A stretch of 64,000 nucleotides of DNA, taken from NCBI GenBank assembly GCA_029817715.1, contig JARUPY010000499.1, positions 1-64,000 of the forward strand. Direction: 5' to 3'. The notes under the pieces were generated by a model. The model saw only the letters and a program-made list of their open reading frames with translations, was not told the origin of the DNA and did not search any database. The DNA is from Melastoma dodecandrum (lineage: Eukaryota; Streptophyta; Magnoliopsida; Myrtales; Melastomataceae). Position 1 is the first letter of the stretch, and each line of letters opens with the position of its first letter. This document shows positions 35,202 through 47,293 of the stretch, piece by piece. The translations under genes were made by a program, and so were the position numbers.

Positions 35202-36252
35202 ATGGCACCTAAGAAGAAGGCGAAATCCATCGAGGAACCTCCCCCTAGGGCTAGGGTGCGCTGGAGTTTGTCGGAGGAAGCGGAGGCACGCTACCGTCAA
35301 GCATTGGTAAATCGGACGATTGTCCCAGAACGAGGCCTTGATTTTACTCATTCAGGTATGTACGAATTTCGAAACTTAATTGTAAAATTTCATTGGGAGA
35401 AGTTGGTAGCATCGCCGAGTTCAATTATCGTGCCGATTGTGCGTGAATTTTATGCCAATGTTGGTAATACTGGGAATCCACCGGATATCGTCCATGTAAG
35501 AGGCAAGTTAGTTCCCTTTAGTGCTGCAGCCATAGCCGAGCTTTATGAACTTCCTAGGATCGAGCGTGATGATTTTCAGGTAGCCTTGGAGGAAGATTTT
35601 AATTCGGCTCTCTACTTGGAAACTGTCTAAAGCAAATAAGCCCTTGGTCCTTCGAAGTAGTGATTTGTATCCCGAGGCTCGTGTGTGGTTACATTTCATA
35701 TCTAGCAGGCTTATCCCGGGAACGAACATGCATGTTACTAAGGATAGGGCGGTGTTAATCTTTTGCATTATGGAAGGAAAGCAAATTGACATAGGAGCCT
35801 TGATTTATCGCATGCTAACAAAAGCATTGCAGGATCCCAAGCTCGGGATGTGGTTTCCCGCTACAGTTTTTGAATTATGCAGACGAGCGGGAGTGATTTG
35901 GGATATGAAGGAAGAGTTGCTTCATCCTCCAAAGCCGATTAACGACGCTACCTTGAATAAGATGACGCTAGACTTTTATCACAAACATGACGACGATGAA
36001 GGTACTATGTCTCAACCCACAAAACCACATAGAGCTAATCCTTCTGATGTTGCAGCATCTTCATCTACACCAAGCATCGACTTCGCTAACCAGTGGCATC
36101 AAATGGACAAATTCATGCGTTATCAAGTCGAGTTCAATCGAAGGTTTGCGGCAGCCTTAAATGTGGACATCACCGATCTTGACGATCCGTTTGCACCCAT
36201 CCCATCCAACAATGATGACGACATGAATGATGACTCCGAAGATGATGATTAA
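35202..36252 (+). pseudogene. env-position ORF of the Athila-type element (plant transposon protein domain)
   Basis: The frame from ATG 35202 begins MAPKKKAKSIEEPPPRARVR, and then REFYANVG and VRGKLVPFSAAAIAELY. This is the domain often annotated as 'putative plant transposon protein' in the extra ORF of Athila and related elements. It stops at 35630. A one-base shift near 35620 leads into the second frame, with LYPEARVWLHFISSRL, to an acidic C-terminus (DDDMNDDSEDDD) at 36252. I see no clear signal peptide or membrane anchor, so an envelope role is not supported by the sequence. The N-terminal KKKAK could be a nuclear signal. Confidence 0.75.
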
Positions 36253-37324
36253 GGCACGTCTCATCTCCCCTTTTCCAATTGTTTCGTTTTTTTTTTTTAA
36301 ATTCCTTTACCATCGGGACGATGCTTCGTCTAGGTTTGGGGGGGAATTGCATTTGCATTGTCCTTATGATAGATTAGCCGACACCATGAGATTAGTTTTG
36401 CATTTTCATTTTTAGGCAGTCGGAGTTGGTATAATGTGTTCCATGATGTGATTAATTGGTTACGATCATAGTTGTGGAAAGATGAGAGTCCGAACTTTGA
36501 CTTGTGTGAGGTGATAGTGTGTCCTTATCCAAAACTAGGAAGAAATTGTTTTTACGGCTGAAACAAGTCCAGATCTCCTAGAGTACATGGCAGTTAGGGA
36601 GGAGTAGAGCTACCTTGATATCCTTGTGAAGCGAACCTTTAGGTGAAACAACTAAAAAAAAAAAAAAAATTCTTGCCAAGGCTCTGAGTACCGCTGTTCA
36701 GGCGAAAAAAAAAACGATAGAGAAAAAAAGAAAAAAAAAAGAAGAAGAAAGAAAGTTCGAAAAATCAACAAAATGCCTGAATAAGTACTTGTGGTGTGAG
36801 TCGTGATGGTGGTGGCTAGAGTATTAGATCCGAGGGGTGCGTTATCACCTAATGCCTTGGACCAACTGGTTCGGGAGTCATTGGTCGAAAGCTCGTTACA
36901 TGAGTCTCCATTATTATCGATAAGACATTTAGAGTCGAGTAAGAGAAAGAAAAAAAAAAGAAAAAAAAAATTGAAAATGTTGTGATACCTGGAGCAAGCA
37001 GATTGAGGTGTTGGGGTGGTTTTGCAAATCATCTTTCTGAAGTGTGCTATTTGAGTGATGGACTTGTTTTAAGCTGCAAAAGGTGGTTGTTGAAAATGTT
37101 TTTTTTTTATGAGATGCTGGTGGAGGATAGGGACATGAGGTTATCAAAACGCAAGTTGGGTAAGGACAGGAATCTGACTATGCTATTTGAGTAGCTGATA
37201 TCTGAGAACAAAGAGTTTGGTTGACGACTCCGACGACCATGATTTGACTTGCATTAGAGTGTTTTAGGTGCATTGTTTTTCTTTTCATTTTGCTCGGGAC
37301 TAGCAAAAATTAGGTTTGGGGGTG
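36253..37324 (+). other. Athila 3' untranslated region with two purine-tract-like sites
   Basis: The region has A-rich tracts (36652-36668, 36705-36750, 36945-36970) and no credible gene. TAGGTTTGGGGGGG occurs at 36332-36345, and a similar AGGTTTGGGGGTG directly adjoins the 3' LTR at 37312-37324. The latter is the functional polypurine tract by position. Confidence 0.65.
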
Positions 37325-38524
37325 TGTTAACTCTAAGAAATTAGAGTTATATGTCTCATTTAGGAGCCTAATTAATGATAGATATCCGACATTTATTGGC
37401 ATATATAGTTAGTTGCATGTTATTTTCGGGTTAGTTGTTTTGTTTGGATATGTTTTGCACTTGTGAGGTTCTTTGCAGGAAAAGGGGTTGATACGACGGG
37501 AAATCTATGTCGAGGAAGACATCTTGAAGGAGGAGTGACAAGACGGTAGATGGTAGAGTTGCCGAGAGGGAAGCTGTGGACGGGAAGTTTCGTGCAGCCA
37601 CACGAGGATTTCGTGCAGCCACAAGACGAGAAGATCTTTTTATAATATTTCCAAATCTTTTGGGTATTTTGGGGAAGATTTACCCTACATATAAAAGGGT
37701 TTCAAAACGTCAAACCAGAAAGGGGAGGCGACCTAGACGACAGCTAAGGAAGAGATTGGAGAAGACGATGGAGATTATCCTTTCTTTTATTTTCTTGTTT
37801 CGCTTGTCTGCTAGGATGCTGAACTAAATCTTTTATCTAGGACGGTGATGAACCGACTCGTGTAGTGATTGTTTAAACTCTTTTCGGAATCAATTCATGA
37901 AGTGTCATGTTTGCTTATATTCTCTTGTGCTTAATGCTTGCATATTGGGTTGATCGCCGATTTGTTCGATTTCTTATCCTTTAGTAGACTCGAGAGAGGA
38001 ACTTAGGATTAGAAGAGGGAGAATATAACCTAGGTTAAGTCTGAGAGATCAGATTAACTCAGAGGGGTATAGAGATATACGCTCGTAGGTAACCGAGATA
38101 ACAATTGGCACTTAAAAGGATTATAGTTGTTCGTGCATCGCTATAGAGATATAGGTTTACGGATAATCTATAATTCATCGTTACAAACTCGAGAGAGGTC
38201 TAACGAACAATAAGAATTGTGGTTAGTAAACGGGAAACTGAGAGAATTGAGGAAGAGAGAGTGCCGATAATTCACGAACGATAGGGGATTCATAGTCCTA
38301 GGTTTTTTTCTCATCCATTGATTTATTCTACACTTGCTTTTATTTAGTTATTACTTTCATTCTTGAATCAAATCTTTTAAACAATTAAATCTTCACTGGC
38401 TAGATTTAGACTTGTTAGATTGATAATAGGCAAACTATTCTGAACAATCTCCGTGGGAACGACTTTTACTCACTACTTTATTACTTGTGCGACCCGTATA
38501 CTTGCGTGTGCGTTTCTGCGAACA
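37325..38524 (+). repeat. 3' LTR of the Athila-type element
   Basis: Partner of 13099-14297, ending GCGAACA and followed at once by the tacaa duplication (38525-38529). Confidence 0.95.
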
Positions 38525-38913
38525 TACAACAAAACCATCCATGCGATAGGAATGACAACCAGTTTGCATGCGCCTGAGATCTTGGCTGGTAATAACAAAG
38601 AAGATCCAAGATCAAACATGTCCACACAAAACTCCAAGACTAATCATACCAGGCATGAGGAAGCAAACCAGTGTCCCCAGAGGGCCTACGCGCGACTCTA
38701 AGACTAATTCACACTACATCGGACGATGCCGGAAGTTCCTCAAATGAAGCAAAAGGCCTTCGCAGCGAAGGACAACCGGGGAAAGAAACTTCCATCAGAG
38801 TCGTAATGTAATAATACAACATCCGACATTTCCAACAAAAAAAAAACAAGAACTCCTCAAAACAAGATGGCGTTTCAAAGAACAAAAAAGCAAAAGGGAA
38901 AAGCACACTTCAC

Positions 38914-38946
38914 CTGCCCAGCCGTCGTCGGCGCTGATCTCGCCAT
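38914..38946 (-). pseudogene. RWA-like gene, exon 1
   Basis: An ATG at 38946 opens an 11-codon exon, MARSAPTTAGQ, ending at a strong donor (CAG followed by GTGAAGT). RWA proteins have the same short first exon ending in PGQ, joined to VSFLLG, and exactly that continues at 12883. Upstream are GGCCCA-type motifs (39010-39055) common in plant promoters. The intron between the two exons is about 26 kb and contains the nested retroelements. Confidence 0.7.
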
Positions 38947-39059
38947 CCTCCCCTGACCCCCGGGTGAAATTATCCACTGGATTAACTATTAAGCATCGAA
39001 CTCTTCCCGTCTGAATGGGCCGGGCCTGTACGAATCTTTCCATTGGGCCCATTTTCCTT

Positions 39060-39725
39060 TTTTTTTATTACAGTTATTTATATTTCATGTAATAATAACA
39101 AACAAAAAACTACACCACCATACACTATTCAAGTCTGCTCGCTCTACTCTACCCAGAGACAAATGAAATGGGGGATATGATGATTACTATAAGGTTCTTT
39201 TTCAATAAGGGTCGGATCGGATGTGAAAAGTGAGAAAAGGGATGGAAAGGTTCGACACCACCAAATAAAGGGTTTGTTTGTTGTTTGGAGAAGGAAGGTT
39301 CGTGTTCATGCACTTGCTTGTTTTCACAACAAGTTCGCGCCTAACACTATATTCTCATCTGACCAGGCGACCGACTCTCTGTCTGGTAAGAGGAGAGATT
39401 CGTTTCATTACACGAGTTCCCACGTGAGATTCAATCAACCCTCCTCGCCTTTCTTTTTTCTTTCTGAGACAGCCGCTTTGGCCAAACTATTTTTTGATGA
39501 TAGCTTTACTTTCATGTTTTCATGTCTTAAGGGAAGACATAGAGGTTAGATGAGACGGGAGAAAGAGATTAAAAGAACACCCCCGGGACCAGTAAATCAT
39601 TATATAATGTTGATGGCGTCTGATTAGGGCTCTTTTAAGATACTGGCCATTTGATTATATTTACATAAACAAAACAAATAAGAGTATTCGAGGGGAAGTT
39701 TGTAATTTCTTACTGGGTCGTCCAT
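39060..39725. other. intergenic between RWA exon 1 and WRKY
   Basis: There is no supported gene. The stretch includes the upstream sequence of the RWA exon and the 3' flank of the WRKY gene, with no convincing repeat. Confidence 0.5.
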
Positions 39726-39730
39726 AATTT

Positions 39731-41112
39731 TCACAGCTCTTGCTTTAAGAACGCGGATGTCAGCATGTCCTGCAAGAGCCCATAGTCGGGGTGCAGCTGA
39801 TGCTGTTGATGCGAGGACGGCGAGTTCGGGAGGTAAAGGCTGGCGCCGGTCGCGGTCGCGTCGATGACTTGGTTGTCATTCATGAAATGGGAATGAGGCA
39901 ACTGGATCATGAACTCGGAAGTGGGGAAGCTCGGAGGGAGGATCGACGGCTGTGGTTGGGACAGCATCATGGAGTGGTGGTGATGCGCAAGCATCCCGGC
40001 AACACTCCCTCGGAGGGTCGAGGGGAGAGGATGATTATGCTGGCCCTCGTACGTGGTGATGACAACAGAAGGGTCTTGGAACGACCTCTCCACCCTCTTC
40101 TTGACGATGCATTTCTGTGTGGTGCACCTGTAGTAGCTCCTGTAGAAACGTAATAGGGACGTTCATATCTTCGCCACGGTAATAAAACATGAATCTCCTA
40201 GGCTTTCCTACCAATCTCGATAGATCGAGCTTGGACACTTAGACTCGACGCAGCTGGAACGAAAATCCGGGCCCCTCAAGGTTAAAACTTGGTCCGGCAC
40301 ATTTCTTGTCAAACAAGAAAAGTGTTCAAGCTAAAACACTTCAATCCTACTGCTTTAAAAGATTAAATCTCTAAATTTGCAAAAGATCAGCGCGTCTCTT
40401 GGGATTATAATAAGACATACCTAGGGTAAGGGCTATTCTTGACAGCCTTCTGGCCATATTTTCTCCATCTATAACCATCTTCCAGATGATCGACCTCGCT
40501 CTTCGTCATGAAGGCGAACCGTGGCTCTCTTTGCCTTTTCTCCACCTTCTTCTTGGATTTGTCCCTTCAATTCAACATCATGAATCAGTCCCCGATAAAA
40601 TGGCCAAACCATCTAGAAGGAATACAAGTCTTTGGGCTTAAAATAAAAGAGTAAAATCATTACTGTTTCTGAGAGCTGGTTTCGCCTCCATCTTCACCTT
40701 GGGCTGCTCCCTTCTTACCCCTGCTCGAATCTTCCTCCACTCCGGCTTCTCCCTTCTTACCCTTGCTCGAATCTTCCTCCGCTCCGGCTTCTCCCGATGA
40801 GGACGAGATAGAAGAGTTCCCCAAGGTGTTCACTTGGTAACTGTTGTTGTTACAGCCATCATCCCCATTACTGCTAAAACCCTCGTCGACCCCTTCTCCA
40901 TAGATCGGATTGCCGCGGTTGAACGAAGAGAACGCCTCGGGGCTCGAGGCGGAGAAGTCGAAAGCCCTCGCGAGGGGGTTGTAGTCGAAGGTCGTGGGGC
41001 CCTGCAAGAAGTCGGTGAAGCTCGAGAAGGGGAGTAGTGGGGCGTCATAGGGGCTGTTGGGGTATCGGTAGGTGGGGTCGTGGTAGTAGAAGTCTCTCGG
41101 ATCGCCCGACAT
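39731..41112 (-). CDS. WRKY transcription factor, group IIc
   Basis: Three exons (41112-40664, 40564-40421, 40139-39731) give 333 residues with GT-AG borders and a consistent frame. The DNA-binding domain has WRKYGQK at residues 183-189 and a C2H2 zinc finger (C-X4-C in CTTQKC, then HNH in GQHNHP). The intron after the PR of NSPYPR is the conserved WRKY-domain intron. The N-terminus [12 protein letters not shown] and the His/Gln-rich C-terminus ending FLKQEL resemble the WRKY8/28/71 subgroup, which regulates stress, senescence and branching genes through W-boxes. Residues 110-140 hold two copies of an acidic EEDSS-GKKG repeat. It looks intact. Confidence 0.92.
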
Positions 41113-41129
41113 GGGGAGGAAAAGATGAA

Positions 41130-41215
41130 GTCGGAGGAGGAGGAAGAGGAAGAGGAAGAGGAAGAGGGTTTCTTATATTAGTATGACTTTGGCGATGAGG
41201 TGGGTTTTTATATGA
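41130..41215 (-). promoter_or_regulatory. WRKY leader and TATA box
   Basis: On the minus strand a TATAAAA box lies at about 41207-41213, roughly 100 bases before the ATG. The leader contains a (TCCTCT)n-like purine/pyrimidine repeat at 41130-41170. Confidence 0.5.
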
Positions 41216-41249
41216 AATGCGGAAGACATTGGAAAAAGCATCTATAATT

Positions 41250-42936
41250 CGTTGGCTTAATCATATCAATAGATTTATATTAATATTATTTGTTTTTTTG
41301 TAAGGATGAGGTTTGACAAAACAAAGGGATAGATTGATAGATAGGGGGTGTGGGGGTGGGTTATTGTTGTGGGGACGTGGGTTTCATCGAGTGGGAACAC
41401 AATCGTGGGATGTACTACTTTCCTTAACACTTGGTGTGTTTGAATCAGAGACTCTTTCCAAGCTTTCCTTTCTTTTTTTGACCCCTTCCCATCTCTTTTC
41501 CAACTTTCTTTCTTTATTATTATTATTGTCGTGTCGACTGGACGTTAAAAAAGCAATCTTATCATACCACGTGTTCTTTTACGCAATGAAATGGGGGAGG
41601 ATCTGGCTCATAGCTCGACTTCAGATCTCTTCCTTCTTTACTTAGGAAAGTGAAGAGGCGGAAGAATGTGGGAGAGACGAGAGGTTTTTTTTTGGCCTTT
41701 TCCGTTTGGTTTGAAAGTCAAATTGTCCTGTAATTTTTCTTCATGAAAGAAAGAAAAAAACATGTTCAAACATTGCGATTGCACCGACGACTCCGTTGAC
41801 ATGACATTCATGTTAACGTGGTAATCATTCTTAAGGAGAGGTGTAGGAATGAGTTTAGCACGAGCATTCTTTTAAATTTGATTGCTGGGTCACGTCGGTC
41901 GGCCGTGTGGTGTCTCTGTTGACGGAACAGATTTGAAAGCTTGGGGAGGGGGGGGGGGGGGGGGGGGGGAGTGGCGAGGAAGACAGGCACGTGTCTTATT
42001 ACAGGCACCGCCACTTTGACCGAAGCCGACATGCGAGGGGGGGGAATTTAATGACGTTTCCGGGTCGCCCCTCCCCCCGGACATCCATTCACTTCGACTA
42101 TATGTCGCCGATGCTTTTTTTTTCTTTGAAGTGAGTTTATGAGATGGAACTAAATGCGAGAGTCAAACTCGTCGGGGTTTTAATAATGAGTAGTAATACG
42201 GTCGTCGATAATTAGGTAGCCAGCCGCCCGGGGCGTCTCCTTTTCCGATGCTTCTATATTCGATCCTTTCCGCACCCACGACATCCCTGGAACCGACGAC
42301 GCTCCTCGTATTATTATGTCGTGTCCAAGTGAATCAAAATCCTTCTTTTCCTAAGCCTCCGGTCAAAAAAATATATATATTTAAAACCACATGGGAATAA
42401 TGCCAAAATGCCCTTGACTTCTATATTTGTGATTTGTGATTTTTTGTTTCTCTTTTAATTGTTGGATTTTCTGTCGGCCGAGGAGACCGATAAAAAAGGG
42501 TGAAATCAAGGGCAGCGTGATCCACTATTTTCCCATTATTATGTAAGCGAGGATGTCATGATTCCTCCATCCCCCAAGTCTTACTTAATCTTCTATTTCC
42601 TGATGTATCATAATGTCATGATTCGTACTCTAAACGAAATAAAATGGAAAGCGAGAATAATCACGTTGCTAATCATTCTCGTTCTCCAACCCCAAATTCC
42701 CAAACCTAACCACTTTGACATCCCTTCTTAAGTTTGTTTTATTACGCTCCATTAGACCCACAAAATGAAATGAAATGATTAAATTATCGGTAACATTTTC
42801 TTTAAGTTGTCTAGGGAGTGGTTGATTTTGTTACACAATCTAAGCCAATTCCCGAAATGATTAAATCACGGGAAAAACTGGCGTGGAGTATGAGATTGTT
42901 GACCGGAGAATGGGTGGGTGTCCATTCTCGAAGCAC

Positions 42937-42977
<41 letters not shown>

Positions 42978-44380
42978 TTACTGGAAGTGGCTAATGGGAT
43001 CGTGCTGTTTCTTATATTTGTACGAATCAATTTTAAATTTTTATTTGAGTCCCGTTTCGTAACCGGTCGATGAATTTCGTACTTTTTTTTATATATTTAT
43101 ACATGATTTTATCAAATGTCGTAGTCGTTAATAAGCATTACGAAATATAAATAATGAAATTTTTGTAATATACGGAGTTATGTTTGGAAATTTAAACAGC
43201 GATTTACAAACATAAGTGCCTTATGCTTTTGTCATACTGTTCCTGTTACGAAGTTAGGTTCGAAAACCACTGTTTAAATGGGTTATGATATTTAGGTTCG
43301 TAGTTAGTTAAGAAATGATTGTTTAAATTTGTAATGTATTAAACTATTTCGTAAATCATTACAAAATACCTAAGTAGATACCTACTAGTTTTCTTACATT
43401 TTCACGAGACATATGTCCAAAGTTTAGTACTTCACAAAAAAATTTAGGAAGACGGCGTAAAATTTAGTAATATTTCTTACATTAATAAAATTTCACTATT
43501 CATTCCGTAAATTTTACTAAGTCCAATAACGAAATTTAATAAAAGCATACATAAATAAATATATATATATAAATTACGAATCCCACCGACCTGTTATGAA
43601 ACGATGTACTAAAAATTAAACAATGTTTCGTATAAATGTACCAAATAGTGTTTAATTTTCCGTGCATGGCACGTCCCGGAAACCCATGTGAAGTTACATG
43701 ATCTTATATGACGTGAGCATCTTTTCCTTTCTCTTTCCCCCTTCTTCGGTTGATGTGGAGGTCTCCGTCGATTTCGTTATAATATCCAGAAAAAGAAAAA
43801 AAAATAAGGTGAGCAGGTTTCGCGTTAGGTGTGCAAAAACTTAATTTAATCGATCTTATTGTAACATTGAAGCTAGCTAGATTGATTTTTTTTTCTCTAT
43901 ATATTAAGTAGAATGACATGGACCTTTTAATATATATAAATGATAAGAATTATTGTTGAATTGTGGTCTGTTGTGATTGTGATAGGAATGGGATTTGACT
44001 TGGCAAATGCCTCAACCTTATTTATTTATCAGTCCCTCAATCAATGATCTATTTTATTTTATTCCTTCATAACTAGCACTGCTCAAATCCTATGTTACTC
44101 CAGAGGAAGACAATATGTAGAGCCCATCTCAACTAATTTGATGATTAATTTTCTTTTCATGAGATTAGTTGAGTTCAGTGAAGGCAAATCTTCTTTGATT
44201 TCAAAACCCAAAAAGGATTAGTAGTTTTTTGCTTTAGAGATTGACCGAGTCCTTAAGTAAATGGACTGGTTGTGACTTGTTAAGCAAGTTCACTGTGAGA
44301 TCATAAGGCTAAACACCTCCTCCCCCCCAATGACTTTTCCTCTGTTCTTGAATGTGATCATGAGTCAAATTATTAGAAAG
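41250..44380. other. 3.1 kb intergenic region with simple repeats
   Basis: No gene is supported. There is a G22 run at 41948-41969 and a (GT)15 microsatellite at 42943-42973. An AT-rich stretch, 43020-43680, has recurring 'gtttaaat' and 'ttcgtaa' words that may be a worn transposon. I find no terminal repeats. Confidence 0.5.
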
Positions 44381-44401
44381 TAATGCCTCCTTTTGAATTC
44401 C

Positions 44402-44628
44402 AGGGATTTGGATTGGAATTTTCAATGTATCAAAAAGCTTTCCTTCGCTATGCAAAAACTTTTCGTGGGTCTCGAGAGTGTGATGTCATGCTTGAAGTCA
44501 TAGTAGGGATCCTTCACCAGCTTCTGGAGAGAGATCTTCGGCCCAGTCTACCAAAACAGAGTAAAATGCTGAAAAAGAAGCTGGAATATGTACCCTTGGA
44601 GGAAGCAGCGGATATTTTGCTTAGCTAA
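44402..44628 (+). other. possible orphan terminal exon
   Basis: After a good acceptor (TTGAATTCCAG at 44391-44401) a frame of about 75 codons runs to a stop at 44628. It includes FRGSRECDVMLEVIVGIL and ends EEAADILLS. The composition is that of a real helical protein. I do not recognise the family and find no upstream exon in the 3 kb before it, so it may be a gene fragment moved here. Confidence 0.3.
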
Positions 44629-44936
44629 CATAACCAATCGAAAGTAATAAAGCAGTCCATTAAAAATCTGTTATTGTACGTACCTACTGGCTAAACCTAA
44701 TGGAAAGAGGAGAAAAGGTACATTTACCTTATTGTTAGTGTTGCTGGCAAATCAACTTGTGATGATAATTGCAACTGAATGGGCAGCAACTAAGGCATTT
44801 ATCTCCAATCTATGGTCAGGGTCACCAATGAATGGTCCTGGCAAATGGAGATCCTCTTCAATTATGTTAATTTTGTACAGAATAAATGGCACGGCCGGCT
44901 TCAATCAATGTTGTCACTCAACCAAGGCTGCTGCGA

Positions 44937-46428
44937 TCACGGTTGGTTCCCCATGAGATCAGCAAGGGCAATCTTCCCACAATTGCCAGTGTCTAGCCTA
45001 TCAAACTTCCGGCATATCTCTGCTACGTCCTTATTTGATACTTTACCCATCTCTTTAAGCTTGAAGATGACATATTCTGACTTGCTGTAGAAAACCAAAC
45101 ACAACCACATGTGATAAGCATCTCGGCACGCCATATCAGGTAGAAAATGCCAAATCATCGCAAATAGTTTAACCTTCTCTGGAAGAGCACACACAGGACA
45201 AGCATCAGTCTAACCTTACAACTGAAAAATCATCCAGCAAAGAATCCCCAAAGCATAATTTTACAAAAACAACCAGTACCCAACCTTATGAATTCTCAAC
45301 TAGAATAACGATGATTCATGACAAAAGAATGGGCAGAAAAGAGTTTTCGAACAAAGAGAGCAGACCACACCTTACGAATCCATTATTATCTATATCAGCG
45401 GCAAGGAACTCAGCAACGGTCATATCATGCCCCAGAACCCACTTTGCCATCCTCCTCTGCCGCTTATCAACCCTGGCCTCGGCCAGATACAGAAATGCTC
45501 GGGCCACTGCCAGTGTGGAAACCAACAACCAAATGGATGCAAAGATCCTCCCAGTCATCGAATTAAATGCCCGATCCCCATATCCGACTGTTGTCACTGA
45601 CATAACTGACAAGTAGAATGAATCCAGCCAATTCAACTCCTCCACATAATGCATCACCCCAGCACCAACACCTATACAAACAATTACCACCCCCAGCGCC
45701 AATGCAACCTTCAATCTTATCCTCATCCGACCCTTCTTAATATCCACAAGAAAAGACAACTTCTTTCTTTCCTTCCCATGATGATTGGTATTTTTACAAC
45801 TACTACTAACCCTAGCAGCACCATTACCTACGTCAATATCGATTTCGCCACAGGCATCTTTCACATTCCTCAACAGATAACCCTCCTGCAAGTCGAGCAC
45901 ATAGCTAACCATCCCGGTCAACAGTATATCGACAAACCCGAACCCGATCAACACGAAGAGGATCGCGAACAGCTTCGTCACAGTACTATTTGGCGTGATA
46001 TCCCCGTAGCCGATCGTGCACATCGTCACAATGCAAAAATACAGCGCATCAACAACCGGGTGGGTCTCCTTTGCGGAAAAATCGTCCCTTTGGGACCAAT
46101 AAATAACCACGCCAAGGGACAAGTACATCGTCAGCAAAATGATCGCCTGGCGGACAATGGGCTGGGACGAAAATTGGGGCCCTTCCGGGAGGGGCACGAC
46201 GTCATTGATCGTGACCATGGCGGGGGCGGTCTTGGAGCGGCGGAGGTTGGACATCCGGTTGAAGGAGGGAGTGCTCTGGGCAACCAACAGAGGGGAAACC
46301 AACGTCTGGGAGGAAGAGGAAGGACAAGGAAGTGGGACCGTCATCTCGGTGTGCTCGGGGACAGGGGACAGCGGGGAGGGCTTGAATCTGGGGGAATTCG
46401 AGAAAGGGAGAAGTGGGTCTGCCTCCAT
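44937..46428 (-). CDS. two-pore potassium channel (TPK)
   Basis: Two exons (46428-45371 and 45084-44937) encode 401 residues. Both selectivity filters are intact: GYGD at 140-143 (TMCTIGYGD) and 282-285 (SVTTVGYGD), each between two membrane helices. Two EF hands follow, DIDNNGFVSKSEY near 345-357 and DRLDTGNCGKIALAD near the C-terminus. The N-terminus carries RRSKTAP at 63-69, a mode-1 14-3-3 binding motif like that of tonoplast TPK1. Together this predicts a vacuolar K+ channel gated by Ca2+ and 14-3-3. The intron after FV has consensus borders, and the ATG at 46428 is the first in frame. Confidence 0.93.
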
Positions 46429-47293
46429 CAAAGACAAGATCGAGTCTTGAATCGACAAGCTCCGTAATTTGTACGAAAAACGGGGTCAAAATCGATCAGA
46501 ACTGAAAGTTTTGTGGTTCGGGTCCTCCGGAAGTTGTGTTCTGGGTACGTCGGGGATGAATCCCGGGTGGTGGGGGAGCTGACAGTGGGTTTCAGGAAGA
46601 TGGAGACGATGATTATTGGTTGGTTCCGGTTGTGTGGCGCACACTCAAACCACGCGCGAAAGGAGAGGAGACAGACAACGAGAACTTCCTCCTAAAGGGC
46701 AACTTGGCAGTTGTTTCGGTTTCCTTGGCCTCTGTCTCTTTCTAGGCTTTTCGCGCCAGGGTATCCAAGTTTTCTCCCCACCACTAATTATCATGAAAAG
46801 GTTTCTCCTTTTTGTCTTTGTCAATCCATAATCTCGTTTTCAAATAAGGACCGAGTATTTTACTGATTTGAATTTGTGGCTTTGTAACTTTGTTCATCCA
46901 ATCGGCTTCAAAAGTAGATTTCTTTCTTTCTTTCTTCTTCTGTGTAATAACTTAACGTGATTTAATGGTGTTCTTAGTGATCTGGTTTGGACTTTGTTGT
47001 CGTCATTTCTTTTAAAATATTTCGTGGGGGTGTACGTAGGTGTGATGTGAATTGGGGAGTGCCAGAAATTAGGGGGATGGCTCGGAGGTCACTTCCCATG
47101 CAGTACACCTGTTTGATGGAATTCCCCTGATAGCAATGTGCTAATTCTGCGAAGTTTCAATATTGCTTTTTATTATCGATCTACTTGTTTCCATTAGGAG
47201 GTAAGGGCCTGGCGTAACAATGTGTTCTGGGTGAAAATGTGAGTAGTTGTTTCCGAAGACTCTGCTTGAGTTTGTGATTTTACAGCGCCTGCT
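46429..47293. promoter_or_regulatory. divergent intergenic region, TPK / PPR
   Basis: This 865-base gap separates the start codons of the minus-strand channel and the plus-strand PPR gene, so both promoters must lie here or overlap. I see no gene. T-rich tracts occur at 46795-46945. Confidence 0.5.

Larger units (their letters stand above)
13099..38524 (+). mobile_element. Athila-type Ty3/gypsy retrotransposon, complete, split by a nested element
   Basis: Two 1.2 kb LTRs (13099-14297 and 37325-38524) are flanked by the duplication tacaa (13094-13098 and 38525-38529). The primer site matches tRNA-Asp, as in Athila. Coding order is gag, protease, RT, RNase H, integrase, then a separate env-position ORF. 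The polyprotein is cut inside RT by a 14.7 kb element at 17099-31797. Without the insert the element would be about 10.7 kb, typical for the lineage. Gag and the last ORF each carry a frameshift. The LTRs differ at roughly a dozen positions (about 1%), which suggests a young insertion. It lies in intron 1 of the RWA pseudogene in opposite orientation. Confidence 0.93.

Noticed and set aside
36640..37000. A-rich tracts as evidence of a retroposed gene
   Set aside because: They lie inside the Athila 3' untranslated region, with no upstream processed gene.
37325..38700. Frame 38453-38701 starting MGTTFTHYF as a gene
   Set aside because: It begins in the 3' LTR and reads across its end into host intron. 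The same start occurs at 14226 in the 5' LTR.
41808..42084. Proline-rich small frames at 41808-42084 (minus)
   Set aside because: The prolines come from the G22 run at 41948-41969. There is no other coding signal.
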